Of a stretch of DNA of 64,000 nucleotides, positions 10,712 to 22,365 are shown piece by piece. Under the pieces are notes generated by a model. That model was not told where the DNA came from and did no database searches. It was given only the letters and a program-made list of their open reading frames with translations. Source of the stretch: Sphagnum compactum (Eukaryota; Bryophyta; Sphagnopsida; Sphagnales); NCBI GenBank assembly GCA_965153455.1, contig OZ234504.1, positions 4,588,001 through 4,652,000 on the forward strand, read 5' to 3'. The position numbers and the translations under genes are program-made. Position 1 is the stretch's first letter. Each line of letters starts with the position of its first letter.

Positions 10712-13063
10712 ATGCATCATTTTGAGTCACGAAAGACTATGTGGTTCCAAGATCTCTTTGCAAGGTACAGAGAAATGGGAGCACTGAACTCTTTTCAAAC
10801 TCACACTATTGAGGACTACCTTTACTTGCGCTATCGAGAATTGATTGCAAATTCTCTCCTTGACTACGTCAAACCTGACTTTATAGAATTGGTCTCTCTC
10901 TCTCTCTCTCTCTAGACCTTGCCACCACTGAATGACCTATAGAATTTATCATTAATGAATGCTCTACAGAATTTGATCATTCTTTTTCCGAGACTGAAAT
11001 TGAGAATTGAACTTGATTCAAGAAATTCTATGTTAAAGTATGGAAGAAAATTGCAGAAGAAATGGTATAAAGATGTAAACAGATTTATTTAGTTTTGCCA
11101 AAACATGGGGTCGTTGTTTGGTTGGTGTTCAGGAACCATACCAAACAATGAAGGAACTCTGCGACAACAAGGCATTCAAGCTTCCGGGTCCAGGAGATTG
11201 GCCCCCGTTTCTTTTGAACATGGCAAATCAACATGAGAAAAGGGTGGTGGCTCATCATCATGTGAAGAACAGCATTGAAAAGAAATCATCACGTCAGCGC
11301 CCATCATCTACTGCAGCACCGAGAAACATAAACCTGTTCAAAGAATACTATCGATTCACAGCTCAAATCTTGGGATCATTGTTTCCAAACATCAAGGACA
11401 TTCTCACACCTGCAGATACTGACATTTTCATGAGGTTGAATGTGAAAGGTACTTCTGTGATTTGCTTCCATAAGTTTCAAAATGTAATGTGATCATCAGC
11501 AGCATGTGCACAAAGTTGGGTGATTTTTACAAACCTTTGTGACAAGATCACAAATTGCAATTTGTGATAAGAATCTTTGTGAGGCATTTGTTGGAAAATG
11601 ACTTGTAGGAGGAGGACCCCCAAAAAAAGTTGATCCCGAGATAAACTCCATGTACTCAGCTGCCTGCAATATACCAGCAAAAGAGTTGATTAGAAGACTG
11701 CAACGACACAAGAAAAAAGTGGAAGAAAGTGCATCATCGAACAAGCACGAAATTGCACAAGAGCTCACAAATGGATTGTCCATAATGCATATACCAAAGG
11801 CTACTTCTTCCAGCCACCAAATAGTACAAGCATGGTTTTGGCGCCTATTGCAAGCAGGCGGGGGGCTACAATGGGACAAAAGGATGATGTCAATGAGCCC
11901 GATTGAGCAAGAAAAGAAAAGGACTTTCCAAGTCCCTCAAAACTCATGTCATGAACCTTTGCATATACCTAGTAGATCTGTTGTTGTCGATAGCCAGTGT
12001 CCCAAAAATCAACTACAACTTCAAACATCATCAACTCTCATAAAGGGATCAAGATTGAAGAATGACAAAACAACAGTGAGAGTCCTTTCCACACCAAAAA
12101 ATGGGCAAGATGGTTTGATTGTGAGTCCCACTGGCAGTCAGCTTGAGACATTACTCACAGACCCGACAACTGTTCAACCTCCAATAATACCTGAAGCAAA
12201 TGACAAACAGATCTCTGCAAGTGGTCTAAGAGGTAAGTGGATATATGCATCACTCGCAGCATTGTAGCTTGACTTTTTCAGGTATGGTTTGATCATGTGC
12301 AATGTCTTTTCAACATGCTTATGAACAGGAGAAGAACATTAAGGAAAACCTATTCATGAGTCTGAGAAGAACAGGTACTAACCATGGCAATATAACAGGT
12401 TTCACATTTGGTAGATCTGATGAAACAGGTGAAGATGATGCTATGACCGTCAAAGACTCAGAAGCTGAAATCAATACAAGGATCAATAAGAGCCAAGTAA
12501 CAGCCAGAAAGACTTGCAAGGAGGAGGAAAAAAATGGTGGGTTGGCAGGAGTGAAAGATACTGTAGATTGTGAACAAATCCTGGAAAGAAACAAACTGTG
12601 TTACATTGATAGCCAGACTCAAGTTGATTTTGTCAATCCCACATTCGGCTACAGTGTGTCAGCTGCAACCACCTGCACAGTACCAGCAGAAGAATTTAGC
12701 TACACAATGGTTCAGCTTCCTGTGGATAATAATATTATTTGTGAAAGCTGGAAACAAGGAGGAGGAGTTTTGGAAACAGAACCGACAAACATCAATGTCC
12801 ACCACCATTGTGAGCTTCCTGCAAAAAGCTTCAAGCAAACAGTTCCAGAATCAAAACCCAATATCAACAACAACAGCAACAACAACATCCACTGGGGCAA
12901 AGAAGTGAGTTTGCAATCAAGTTTTGAACGCTTTTGTGGCAAAAGCTGGTGCATGGTGGGATACTCAACAATTCGTCACAAAGGTAATAACAATATGTTT
13001 CAGCCGAAAAGACTGCAGGCTTGTGCTCCCTATCCTCAAGCATGTGGTGGTGGACAACATTGA
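10712..13063 (+). CDS. Unrecognised multi-exon protein-coding gene
   Basis: I do not recognise this protein. The model is 10712-10891, 11133-11448, 11609-12232 and about 12375-13063, giving about 602 residues. The joins at 10891/11133 (phase 0) and 11448/11609 (phase 1, making Gly) keep frame with acceptors TTCAG and TTGTAG. The first donor, TTG|GTCTCT, is weak and lies in a TC run. The last acceptor is uncertain: 12375, 12399 and 12429 all follow ACAG and all keep phase. The N-terminal 200 residues look folded, with aromatic and Leu-rich helices (WFQDLF, IEDYLYLRYREL, NLFKEYYRFTAQILGSLFPN). Next come a basic segment (ELIRRLQRHKKKVEES) and a long Ser/Thr/Gln/Asn-rich tail. There is no signal peptide, membrane segment or catalytic motif that I can name. 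It lies head-to-head with LBD and tail-to-tail with the next gene. Confidence 0.55.
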
Positions 13064-13453
13064 ATTAGGTCCTGCAAACTAAAGTTCTTACACGATCTGG
13101 TTCGCATTTGCTTCCTCTGAGTAAACAACAAAAAAAAAACATCTGAAAAGATCTTCTCTCTGTTTGGTGTCCCTCAGCGTCACCACCATTGATCACCCCT
13201 AGACACTTGTATACTCATAACAAGATTCTGCTGTAGAAGCATTATGGCCAAAGATTCTGCGACCCAATTTGCACCAAGCAAGATAAATCAATTCCCTGCG
13301 AGTGAGAGAGAGAGAGAAAGAACATGTCTGCCATGGCAAATAGGCAGAAAACAATACAATCGCCATAAAGCATGGCCATACAACTTTATTGGGTCATGAG
13401 GAGCACGATGCCACATCTAGCTGGGGCATCACTGACACAAAGATTACAAGGAC
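13064..13453. other. Short convergent intergenic spacer
   Basis: This 390 bp separates the ends of the converging genes at 10712-13063 (+) and 13454-14608 (-), and probably carries both 3' UTRs. A short GA run is at about 13300-13320. I see no other feature. Confidence 0.5.
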
Positions 13454-14608
13454 TCAGAACTTGAATCTTCCTCTGAAATTCTGCTGCAAATTTTGCCAGA
13501 AGTCATTGCTTTCCTCTGTAACAGGTTCAGGATGATCTGTGGGTACATCAGTAATGCCTGGATCTGGCTTCCTCGACTCTACTTTTGGCCAGACGAGTCC
13601 CCCTACCCATCCCTCAAAAGCAGCAGTTGGCTCAGATGTTAATGATGGGTTGTCCTTTGAATCTACATTGCTCCGAATTGTCGATTCCCTTTGCCTCCAA
13701 TCGAAGCTTTCTTCCCCCATCAACTCTTTTCCACGGAAATTCGTACTCAAACTTAGTTGCTGATCAATCTCTCTGCTGCTACTCACACCTACGGGAACAA
13801 TCTTGGGAGATTGAGCTTGCTTAGCCATATTCTCAGCATTTGGGTTGTTCTTCTTTCTGTCACCTTTGCCAACAAGCTTCTTATCATGCCTTGTTATTCT
13901 TCGCCGTGGTAATTTCTTGCCTGTAAACCTCGGGTCGATTGTCTGTCCAGGTGCTGCAATTCTCATGTTGGCAAACACAGGTTGACACGTCTCACAACTG
14001 TACTGCAAGCATTTTTCCTTCAATGCTGTCAGGCATGCCGTCATCTCTCTCTCCTCACACACCTCTCTCTCTGCAGCTTCACCATGCCCTGTTTTCTTCA
14101 GGAATGGAAGAAGATACACCTTCCACCAAGGTGGACGACATGCCTTGGCTGCACTAATCGAGCAGCCCATCCTCGCTCCTGCCTGCCATCATCACCATAG
14201 TTCTGCAAGGGTCATTGAGGTCTGCAACCTGGGTACAAAGCTCACACCACTGAAGCAATGTTCCCTGCATGCTCACATTGTGTACGAGAATGACTACTAC
14301 TATCCTACGCTCTCTGCATCATGAGGGTTTTTGTTTGCCCAAGTACATATGTGTTTTGTGTTCAGGTGTGCAACAACAACCCACCTCAGACTTCAAGCTA
14401 ATGCAAAGGATAGTGGTAGTAGATTTAGGGTTTAGGGTTCACCTACCTCACACCGTGCAAACACTTTCTCCTCACATTTGTGCCATGCAAGTCGCCAGCT
14501 CTCTGCATCTTTGAAGGCAAGAACATATGGCCCTTTGGAGGGATCGTCTTCCTCCCCAGCTGGAATGGGCACCCTTGACAATGGCAGGATGGGATTGAAT
14601 GCCACCAT
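13454..14608 (-). CDS. Conserved plant protein of unknown function
   Basis: Two exons on the minus strand, 14608-14447 and 14182-13454, give 296 residues. Donor GAG|GTAGGT and acceptor GGCAG|GCA join in phase 0, so the product reads KCEEKVFARCE followed by AGARMGCSISAAKACRPPWWK. The first exon (FNPILPLSRVPIPAG, KGPYVLAFKDAESWRLAWHKC) and the Cys-rich second exon (CEEREMTACLTALKEKCLQYSCETCQP) together resemble an uncharacterised plant family I know only as hypothetical proteins. The family likeness is from memory. Paired cysteines suggest disulfides or metal binding, but that is inference. The C-terminal half is polar and probably disordered. The frame stays open upstream of the chosen ATG to about 14655, where CTACAG could be an acceptor, so a further 5' exon is possible. 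Reading exon 2 alone as starting MGCSIS, a false myristoylation signal, would be wrong. Confidence 0.75.
14183..14446 (-). other. Intron with a telomere-type motif
   Basis: The 264 bp intron of the preceding gene carries two tandem TTTAGGG units (plus strand, about 14424-14438) immediately after its donor site. Its minus strand also holds an open frame from about 14270 that does not join either exon in phase. Confidence 0.6.
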
Positions 14609-16496
14609 AGTCACTGCTGGTGATAAATCAACCGGTTGCACATCCTCCCTCCCTGTAGTTCACCATCATCATCACAGTGTGAAGCTCATCATCATATTGC
14701 TAAGAAACAGACATTTCTACTGCAATTGGCATATAACGTACAGAAATTCTTGCCAACATCCAAAACCTCAATGCTCAGCTATCCAAAAATAGGGATGCAA
14801 GAATCCAAGCATCCTTGAAATCCTGCAACAGACATGCCATACCATGCATGGCCTTGCAACTGCAAAGCTTCTACAACTACTTCCCAGAAATGACTCTTTG
14901 AAAAAAAACCAGACAATCAAAGTGATTCCTCATCTGCATCTCCACATAGAACCCGACAAAAGATTCACAGCCCCAAATCTTGAGCTTTGATTTCTAGACA
15001 ATCAAAGTCATTCTTCATCTGTGGATCCGAGAACTTGACAAAAGATTCACACAGCAATTCTTGAGCAGTTCCAGACAATCAAAGTGATTCTTCATCTGTG
15101 GTTTCTAGAACCCAATAGAGGATTCACAGAGCAATTCTTGAGCATTATTAGAATGCTCAAACAATCAAAAGACTCTTGAGCAATTTCTGAGCATTCTTGA
15201 GCATCAATCAACTCTGCAGACAGACAGACAGACAGACAGACAGAAAGAAATCAGTTCAGAGGGTGAACCTGGAAAATCAGGAACAGCAGCCATGCATGCT
15301 GCTGCAGCTATTGTTGTTGAGCCATCACAGAAGAAAGGAAAACTTGAGAGAAGAAAGAGTTTGCAAACTTGACTAGGAAAAGATGGGCTGAATCATCCTC
15401 CTCCTCCTCCTCTTCCCCAAACAAAACACCTTCGCTTGGACACCCTAAATCCACCGGCATTCCTCCTCAGCTTTCTTTAGCAAATTAGGGTTTTCCTCTT
15501 GCAAGCAAATCGGAGCGACCCAAAACTCCGAGCAGACACACACACACACACACACACACAATTTCTGAAGAGTCTCAATACCCAATTTCGTGTTATACCA
15601 ATTTCTGTTTTGATTCTATCGGGTCCCCCCAAAAAGGAGGGATGATTCCTTTGGAGATTGTGCAATAGTAGGTACCCAAAGGAAGGAGATTGCGGCGCAG
15701 ACAGATCCGGACAGCAAGAAAGCTATCAGACGGACGGACCCAAAAGTACTATTACGAAGAAGGTTGAGGAGCTTGGCATCAGATGGTTCTTGGATATCTC
15801 TTCTAGTCTGAAGAATTTTGCACAAGAAGAATTGGTGAAGAAGGTGATGTTTGTGGGGGTGAAGAAGGTTTTTGGGTTTTTTCTGTTTTGTGGGTGTTTT
15901 GGATTTGCAACTGCAGCTACCTAGAGCTTCTTCCTTGTCAATTGCAAAAAGAGCTTGTTGTTGTCTGCAATCAATTGCAGAGTGATGATGAGGATGATGA
16001 TGAGGATGATAGAGCTTGTCAATTGCAAGAGAGCTTGTTGTTGTCTGCAATTTCAGAATGATGATGATGATGATGCAACCAAAGCAGTAGTGGAGATGAG
16101 AAATGCACAGTCATAAGTGTCTTGTCGAGAAGGAAGGCTTGATTGATTGTACTCAAGCTTGAGTACAATCAATCCTTACAGAGAGACAGAGAGACAGTGA
16201 GAAACCAAGCCCACAGAAGAATATGAAACTTTGAAGCTTGCGTGTGTGCTATTCTCAAACCCATGATCAAACAAATCAATAGCCAAAAAAACCCACAAAA
16301 ACCAACAAAATGCAAAGCAAACTAAAGCACAAGAACAAGAGGAAGAATCTCAAGAGGGAAGCTCTTCCCTCCTCCTTACCAATAGCACTTTTTTAGGGTT
16401 TGAAGCTCTGATGGTCTACAAACAAATGCAATCTTCCATCCCCAAGATTCTCCAAGAGCGGCGAATGGACCCAAAGATTTTGCACATCCTTACAGA

Positions 16497-16535
<39 letters not shown>

Positions 16536-16928
16536 CTCACCAGATTCTGGAAGAAGAAGAAGTGCAAATGGATTGCGTTTGGATAACGAACAAACAGCGA
16601 GGAAGAAAGAAAGAAACATCGGCAGCATCTCCCCCGCTCGGAGGAGGATATTCCGCCGACGGCAGCGCGCTGGAGGGGGCAGAAGAGAGGAGACGAGCTT
16701 ACGTCTGGAGGTTGCCTGGAAGGGCCAAGGAATCTGGATCGCATATGCTGCTTTTCACGGCGACGCCGAGCTCTGATTCTTGTTCTTGTTCTTTTGTCTG
16801 TCTGTCTGTCCGTCTGTTTGTCTTCAGACAAGAACAACGAAGAAGAAGAAGAAGTGCGAGCTCTTTGTTTCATAGCCAAGAAACCGGGAGAGTTTTGGTG
16901 GAAGGGAGGGTGAGCGGACGAGGGCGAC
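14609..16928. other. Divergent intergenic region with short repeats
   Basis: This lies between the minus-strand conserved gene and the SEC12-like gene and presumably holds both promoters. It contains a diverged repeat at about 14905-15190 (AGACAATCAAAGT and TTCATCTGTGG recur three times). There are CAGA units at 15217-15244, a CA run at about 15536-15561 and a TC run at about 16498-16531. A two-copy repeat of about 80 bp starts at about 15937 and 16018 (GTCAATTGCAA, GAGCTTGTTGTTGTCTGCAA). No gene is recognised. Confidence 0.6.
16141..16174. repeat. Perfect 34 bp palindrome
   Basis: Two 17-base arms (GATTGATTGTACTCAAG and its exact reverse complement) meet at a central AAGCTT with no spacer. 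It lies about 0.75 kb upstream of the SEC12-like start codon. Confidence 0.95.
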
Positions 16929-19900
16929 ATGAGCAGGCGGGTGAGCTACTTGAGGTCGACCAGGAGTGAGGAGGAAGCGGCGCTCACTTGTGCGGCGTGG
17001 GCGCCACGGCCAGCCAGCGACAGAGATGGACCTTCTTCGCTTCTTGTGTTTGCGCGCGGGAGTGGCAAGGACGACAACAACAGCGATGTCCTCAATGGGC
17101 TGGCCGTTGCGGAGTATGACTTCGACAAAGACGAACTCTCTGATACTGTACACACTCTTCTCTTCCTCTTCTTCTTCTCTTGTCTCCTTTCTTCTCCTTT
17201 TTTCTTAGCTTTGTGATGTTTATCACCAGAAGAGAGCTAGGTCTGAGCACGAACAAGGGAGCTCTGGTGCTTGAAGAAGACATTCACTCATTCTCTTTTT
17301 CTGATTCTTTCTTTGCTCCTCTTGAATCAACAAAGAAGGAAGAATCATTAAATGCGTATATGTGTGTGTGCATGTGTGTGTGTTTTTTTTTCTTTCTCTC
17401 GAACAGATTTCTGCTGTCAATACAGAGGATGGCATTCCTCTAAGAATCGCAGTTCACCCTAAAGGTGATGGAGTCTTATGCAGCTTCTCCAATAGTTTCA
17501 AGTAAGCTCAAACCTCTTTGCTCAAAAGAAACCCTTGGCAATCTCTTCAGACACACTACAGCATCCATTGGACATGACTGTTGCATTGAAAAGCACGTGG
17601 GATTCAACCAAGCATGTGGATTTCAATCCGCCACATGCTCCACACACACAGTAACAGTTCTCAATGTTGAAATGTTTCATGAGACATTTGAGCTACATAA
17701 TCTGCTGGGCAGAGGTCTTTTGCAAGTGTTTTGTGGATTCAGATTCATCTTGGGCACATGCTAGATGCTTGCTGAAAAATCCAGTTATTCTTCGATCTAG
17801 ATTAGGGGGTGGAAAGTGTCTCACTGTCTTGCTCTTCTTTCTGTTCTTGTTTATGCACATGCAATGGTGTCATGGTGGTAGGTTCTTGGATTCTCCGCTT
17901 GTTTCTGGAGGATTCATATGAGGCTTTAAGGCTCACTGTCATTTTTTGTGTGTGTGTTTGTTTGAATTTGTCCTGGATGTAGGCTGTTTGACATTCAAAC
18001 AGTGGGGAGTGCAAGGCTGAAAGCATCAGATAGTCAGCTTTCCCCGTTACAAGGGATTGGAACGCAAAACTGCATCACATTTGATCGTGATGGTCTGTTA
18101 CTGGCCACTGGTGGAAAGGTACAGAAAAATCTCCTCCTTACTATTGTCTGAAATCTCTCAACTGATTGTGTGGATGTTGTTGGTTAACCTAATGTTAAGA
18201 TGGATATCAATCTGTGCTTTGACATTGTTGCCAACATTCTCAAAATCCATATGTTCTTGGGAAGTTGTTCGAGTTTGTGGAGTTCTCCAACATGTGGAAG
18301 TCAAGTTTCCTGTTTCTTCGACAAACTGTGAAGACTTGAGGTCTTTTTTATGTTTTGCCAGCATATGGGTGAATCATCTGATATAGAGGGAAGGAGGAAA
18401 CATGTGGACGTGTAGGATGGACATGTTCGTGTTTTTCAGTGGCCCAGCTTAGTGCTCATTTTGGATGAACCGAAAGCTTTCAAGTCAATTCAAGACCTTG
18501 ACATCAGGTGTCCCTTCTTGCTGTTGACATTGGGTAGCATTTTGCAAAGTTTCAGAGAGTAAGCAAAGTCTGAGAGCAAAGGTAGTGAGATGTATGGTTT
18601 TCCCTACTCCTTCAAGAAGGTGATTTTGTGCTCTTTGAGTGTGATATTGACCAGTCTCAGGTTGTGGTGTCAGGAGAAGGGTGGTCCATAATGTGATGTT
18701 TGAAAATTGTTGTGTTTGAATCTTGGACACAGTTTGGACTCAGCATATTTGGCAGCAACTTCTGAGGACAAGGGATGCCGAGTGTGGGAAATAGCGACAG
18801 TAAAGGTGGTTGCTGATTTGACTCCTGGAAAGGTAAGAATGTCACATCTCATTTCCCATATCATCTCAGGGGGGCATGCAAGCAATAGTCTTTACTTGGA
18901 TTGATTTCTCAAGTTTGAATTTCTTCTGACACATAACCCTTATGTAAAACTTGGACCTCTCTTGCTCAAACCTGTACACTATTGAAGCCAGTGGGGAATA
19001 ATGGCAGCTAGTCACTGCCTTTCACAAAGAACTGAAACAACAATTGTTTGGTTACCTGACCAAAAAAAATTGTGACATTTCTCTCTGAAATTACATTGAT
19101 ATTTGTTAGTCTCTCCATCTCTGTATTTTGAGTTCAGGGTGTTGGTCCCATATGTAACCATAAAGGTCTTCCTTCCCTACCCAACCCTGATAATTTTCTG
19201 ATTCTGTTACATGGTGCAGGAGGAGAAATTCAGCTACTGCAGATTCTCAAGGGATGGAAAGTTGCCTTTCTTATTTGTCAGTTCCACTAAAAGTAAGCAT
19301 TTTGCAATGTATTCTCCTGTACTTTTAGAGCATACATCTGATACCTTAGAATTGGTCCTTGGAGTATCAAAGAGGAATGGAAATCTCTGATAAAAAACTA
19401 AGGATTGGACTATTTTGATGCAAAGCTTTTGTGATAATTGACCTGTATTTTTGCAGGCAAAAAAGGTGGGGCTGTTGGTGTGTGGGATTTAAGTGATTGG
19501 AGTAAAGTGGGTTACAAAAAGCTTTCAGTTTTTCCTATTTCTTCACTTGCTGTTACTCGGGATGGCAAGTACATTGGCATGTATGGATTCTTCACTCATC
19601 TCTTGGGGACCTTCTATTGGGAACCATTGCAGCTGCCCTCCATTAGAAACTAAAGGAAATGCTTTTCAAAAGCTGGGTGTCTCTATTGTCTGAACCTCCC
19701 TTCACAAACAGTCTACGTATAGTGTCACCTCTTTTGCAATTTACCTTATATTGTGATTTGCAGGAAATCTGAAGCATTGTTGGATCTTTGATTGTATTTC
19801 TCAGATTAACCATCTGTGATCTAGAATGCTGGCTTGGGGGATTGGAGTTGAAACTTGGGGTCTAGATATATTTTACAGTTTGAGGTTCTTCTATCTGTGT

Positions 19901-20757
19901 AGAGGGAACTCAAAAGGCGATGTTGCAGTTGTCAACGTCAAGAGCATGGCTGTTTATCGGCGCTTTGGTAGTGCACATGTGGCTCCAGTGACTGCTTTAG
20001 AGTTCTCAAAACAACGACGGTAAGTAAATTGATACAGAGTGTTGCAATGGTGCTCTTGACAGTAGTCCAAGATGAGTCCTGAATCATTCTAATGTCTGGT
20101 ACAAACCATTCTTGATCCATACAGGGCATTGTTGTCACTCGGAGCTGAATCAACTGCTCGTGTCAATGTGATTGAGAAAGGGGAATGGAAAGGTACTGCC
20201 ATGTTCTGAGTCTAGGGTTTTCATGCTTCTGCTTGTCTTTGAATCTGTTAGTTAGTAATACAAAAGTACATGGATTGTGGATTTTAGGGTCTCTTTGCAG
20301 CTATGTTTAGAACTCTTCCTTAGCAACAAGATGGATTAATATCAACAAGAACATATAATTGAGTGATATTTCTCAGGTTAGCACACTAGAAATGCCAAAA
20401 ACATTTAAGTGTGTGTGTGTGTGTGTTATTGCAAAGGTTTGCAGGCCAATTCTGAGTAGTGAAGAGGAGTTTCTAGAGGTGGCTGTCAGGTCCTAGTGTG
20501 GAGCATTTATGTGATACAGAGCTTGGACATGATCTTACAGATTGATTAATTGTGGGCATTTGACAGATTGGCAACTATATTCAATTGTACTGATGCTGAT
20601 ATTATTCTCAGCGTTACTCTTCTGGCTTTTCTTTGAATCGACAATGTCAGATGACTTTTGGCAATTTCCAATGGGTCGATCACAACCAGCTCGTCCCCCC
20701 CCTGAGGCTATTTGGGGTAACCCGAATTGGGAAAATGCAGCTGGAAAAGAACTGTAG
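16929..20757 (+). CDS. SEC12-like / PHF1-like WD40 ER membrane protein
   Basis: Ten exons give 404 residues: 16929-17147, 17407-17501, 17983-18118, 18416-18507, 18733-18832, 19220-19292, 19457-19580, 19903-20019, 20125-20192 and 20567-20757. All joins have consensus splice sites and keep phase. WD40-type repeats run through most of the protein (RIAVHPKGDGVLCS, CITFDRDGLLLATGG, AATSEDKGCRVWE, GVWDLSDWSKVGYKKL, GNSKGDVAVVNVKSM). A single membrane helix (about residues 346-365, YSIVLMLILFSALLFWLFF) and a lumenal tail of about 39 residues containing FWQFPMG and QPARPPPE follow. Family knowledge: SEC12 proteins are ER-anchored exchange factors for SAR1, while the plant SEC12-like PHF1 helps phosphate transporters leave the ER. 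Short lumenal tail and motif fit the SEC12-like/PHF1 branch. Which of the two roles applies cannot be decided from sequence alone. The ATG is preceded by a GA/CT-rich leader. Confidence 0.93.
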
Positions 20758-22090
20758 ACCAAGGCAGAGGCAGGGATTTATTGCTTGGATTCCATGTTTG
20801 GGATCTATCTTTCCATTGCTCCCATAAGATCGCCCTTCTTCACTTAATCATGATTTTGAGAGATGTCATATATCATTGTGAGCTCCGTGTTTCATCCTCA
20901 GTCTGAAAAGCACCCACTGGTTTGGATGCAAATAGTGGTTGTGGAATTAGCAGACAATAAATTGGCGAAATTTATTGTAATTTCTTCTAGGTTGTGACAC
21001 TGGCATTTAAGCTAGCAATTGGAGTGTTATTTTCAGAATTGTTGTGTACATACTGTTTTTATCTTCCCAGCTGGAAACACCTGCAGAGATGGAATAATGT
21101 CTTAAAACACAGCAAGAGCAAAATTGTCTGGAGCAGGGCAGCTCCCTTCTCTGCTTGTCTTGCGATGCTGTCATTGCGAACATGTATTTACCAACCTCAA
21201 CAATCGGAGGTGAACATTGCAGATGAATGAAGGTAAGTCCACTTGTTTGATGCAAAGTAACAATATGCAAAATGAGTGATGTTTACAATTATGGTATGGC
21301 AGACTTGCAACTATTTCATTTTATTGAACACGGTCCCTGTTATGACTGTGATTTCCTCCTCCTGCCAGAGAGCCTAAGGTGTGAGTACTCAAACAGGTCA
21401 GATGACTTTGGTTTCAATCCTCAAGTGCAATTGATTGTGATTAGGTTTTGCCCAGCAAGCTGATGAAACTGCAGCAACTGTACACTCAACAATGTGCTGT
21501 TTCCTTCCAACGTCAGTGCAAGCTTGTCAGTATGCTTTCTTCCATGCATTGGATTTCTCTTGTCCTGGCCATTTCCTTTTGAAAGTAAGAGTAAAGGAAA
21601 TGCAACCTTGTATTACAAAGTCAAAATTTGGCACCGACACTACTGTTGCACAAGTTTCTCTATTCGTTCAAAACAATGTGGCATACTTCATCAATTGGTT
21701 ACGTCTTTTGCCACATGCTAGATGATCTTTTCATGTTTGATGCAATGAACATCGATCATAAAGAAACCTTCTAAGTTCAGGTTTAAATTTTTTTTGTATC
21801 ACGTATGGTTTGTTTTTTGTAATGGGTTGCATTCAAAGAGAAAAACAAGAACTTTTGTTTAATATTCAAATTTAAGACCATCATATCTTGGTCAGTCCCA
21901 TGTGGAAAATTTGCAGTTGCCATCATGAACACAGAATTTTTTTTCTATTTTCTTCTTACCTTCTTTATTATTGGAGCAAATCCCCATAGGTCTGTATTAT
22001 TCAATCAGCTCCAAAAATGGAATGAATAATGTAGTTTAAAAAACCCTTTGTAGCAAAATAAGTGTCATTGAGGAGTGTGACCCAAACTAG
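20758..22090. other. 3' flank of the SEC12-like gene
   Basis: Probable 3' UTR followed by AT-rich intergenic DNA. Open frames of 60-87 codons here show no recognisable family. Confidence 0.5.
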
Positions 22091-22094
22091 TTTT

Positions 22095-22365
22095 GTCAAC
22101 AAGTTTGGTGATAAACTGAGTTTCATTCAGTCTTTCCTTTTTCCTGAGCGCCTCCATTGCTGCTACATATTTTTCCACTGCTCCTACCTATACAATTACT
22201 ATAATTACGCTCAAACCTTGTGCATTAAATGCTGAGCTTTGGCATTTCATTACTGAGATTTAATAAAATTTCCTCACTTTGCAGATACCATAGAAAGAGA
22301 GGATAGGCGGTGAAAGCAGGCCCAAAGACAGGGTGAAGACAAGGTGACTTTATGGATAACTCTAT
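22095..22365 (+). repeat. Dispersed repeat A, copy 1
   Basis: From GGTGATAAACTGAGTTTCAT through TGAGCGCCTCCA, ACTGAGATTTAATAAAATTT and GGCCCAAAGACAGGG to GTGACTTTA, this segment matches 47300-47575 in the same orientation, with scattered substitutions. It has no coding capacity. It is probably a non-autonomous transposable element or a piece of one. Confidence 0.85.

Noticed and set aside
14180-14275. Minus-strand open stretch reading LLQWCELCTQVADLNDP inside the intron of the 13454-14608 gene
   Set aside because: It has a plausible acceptor but no donor that brings it into phase with exon 2, and the direct 14447/14182 join gives the expected family sequence.
15616-16050. 144-codon minus-strand frame rich in His and Pro
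   Set aside because: It covers GATGAT-type microsatellites and a two-copy repeat; there is no domain or splice support.
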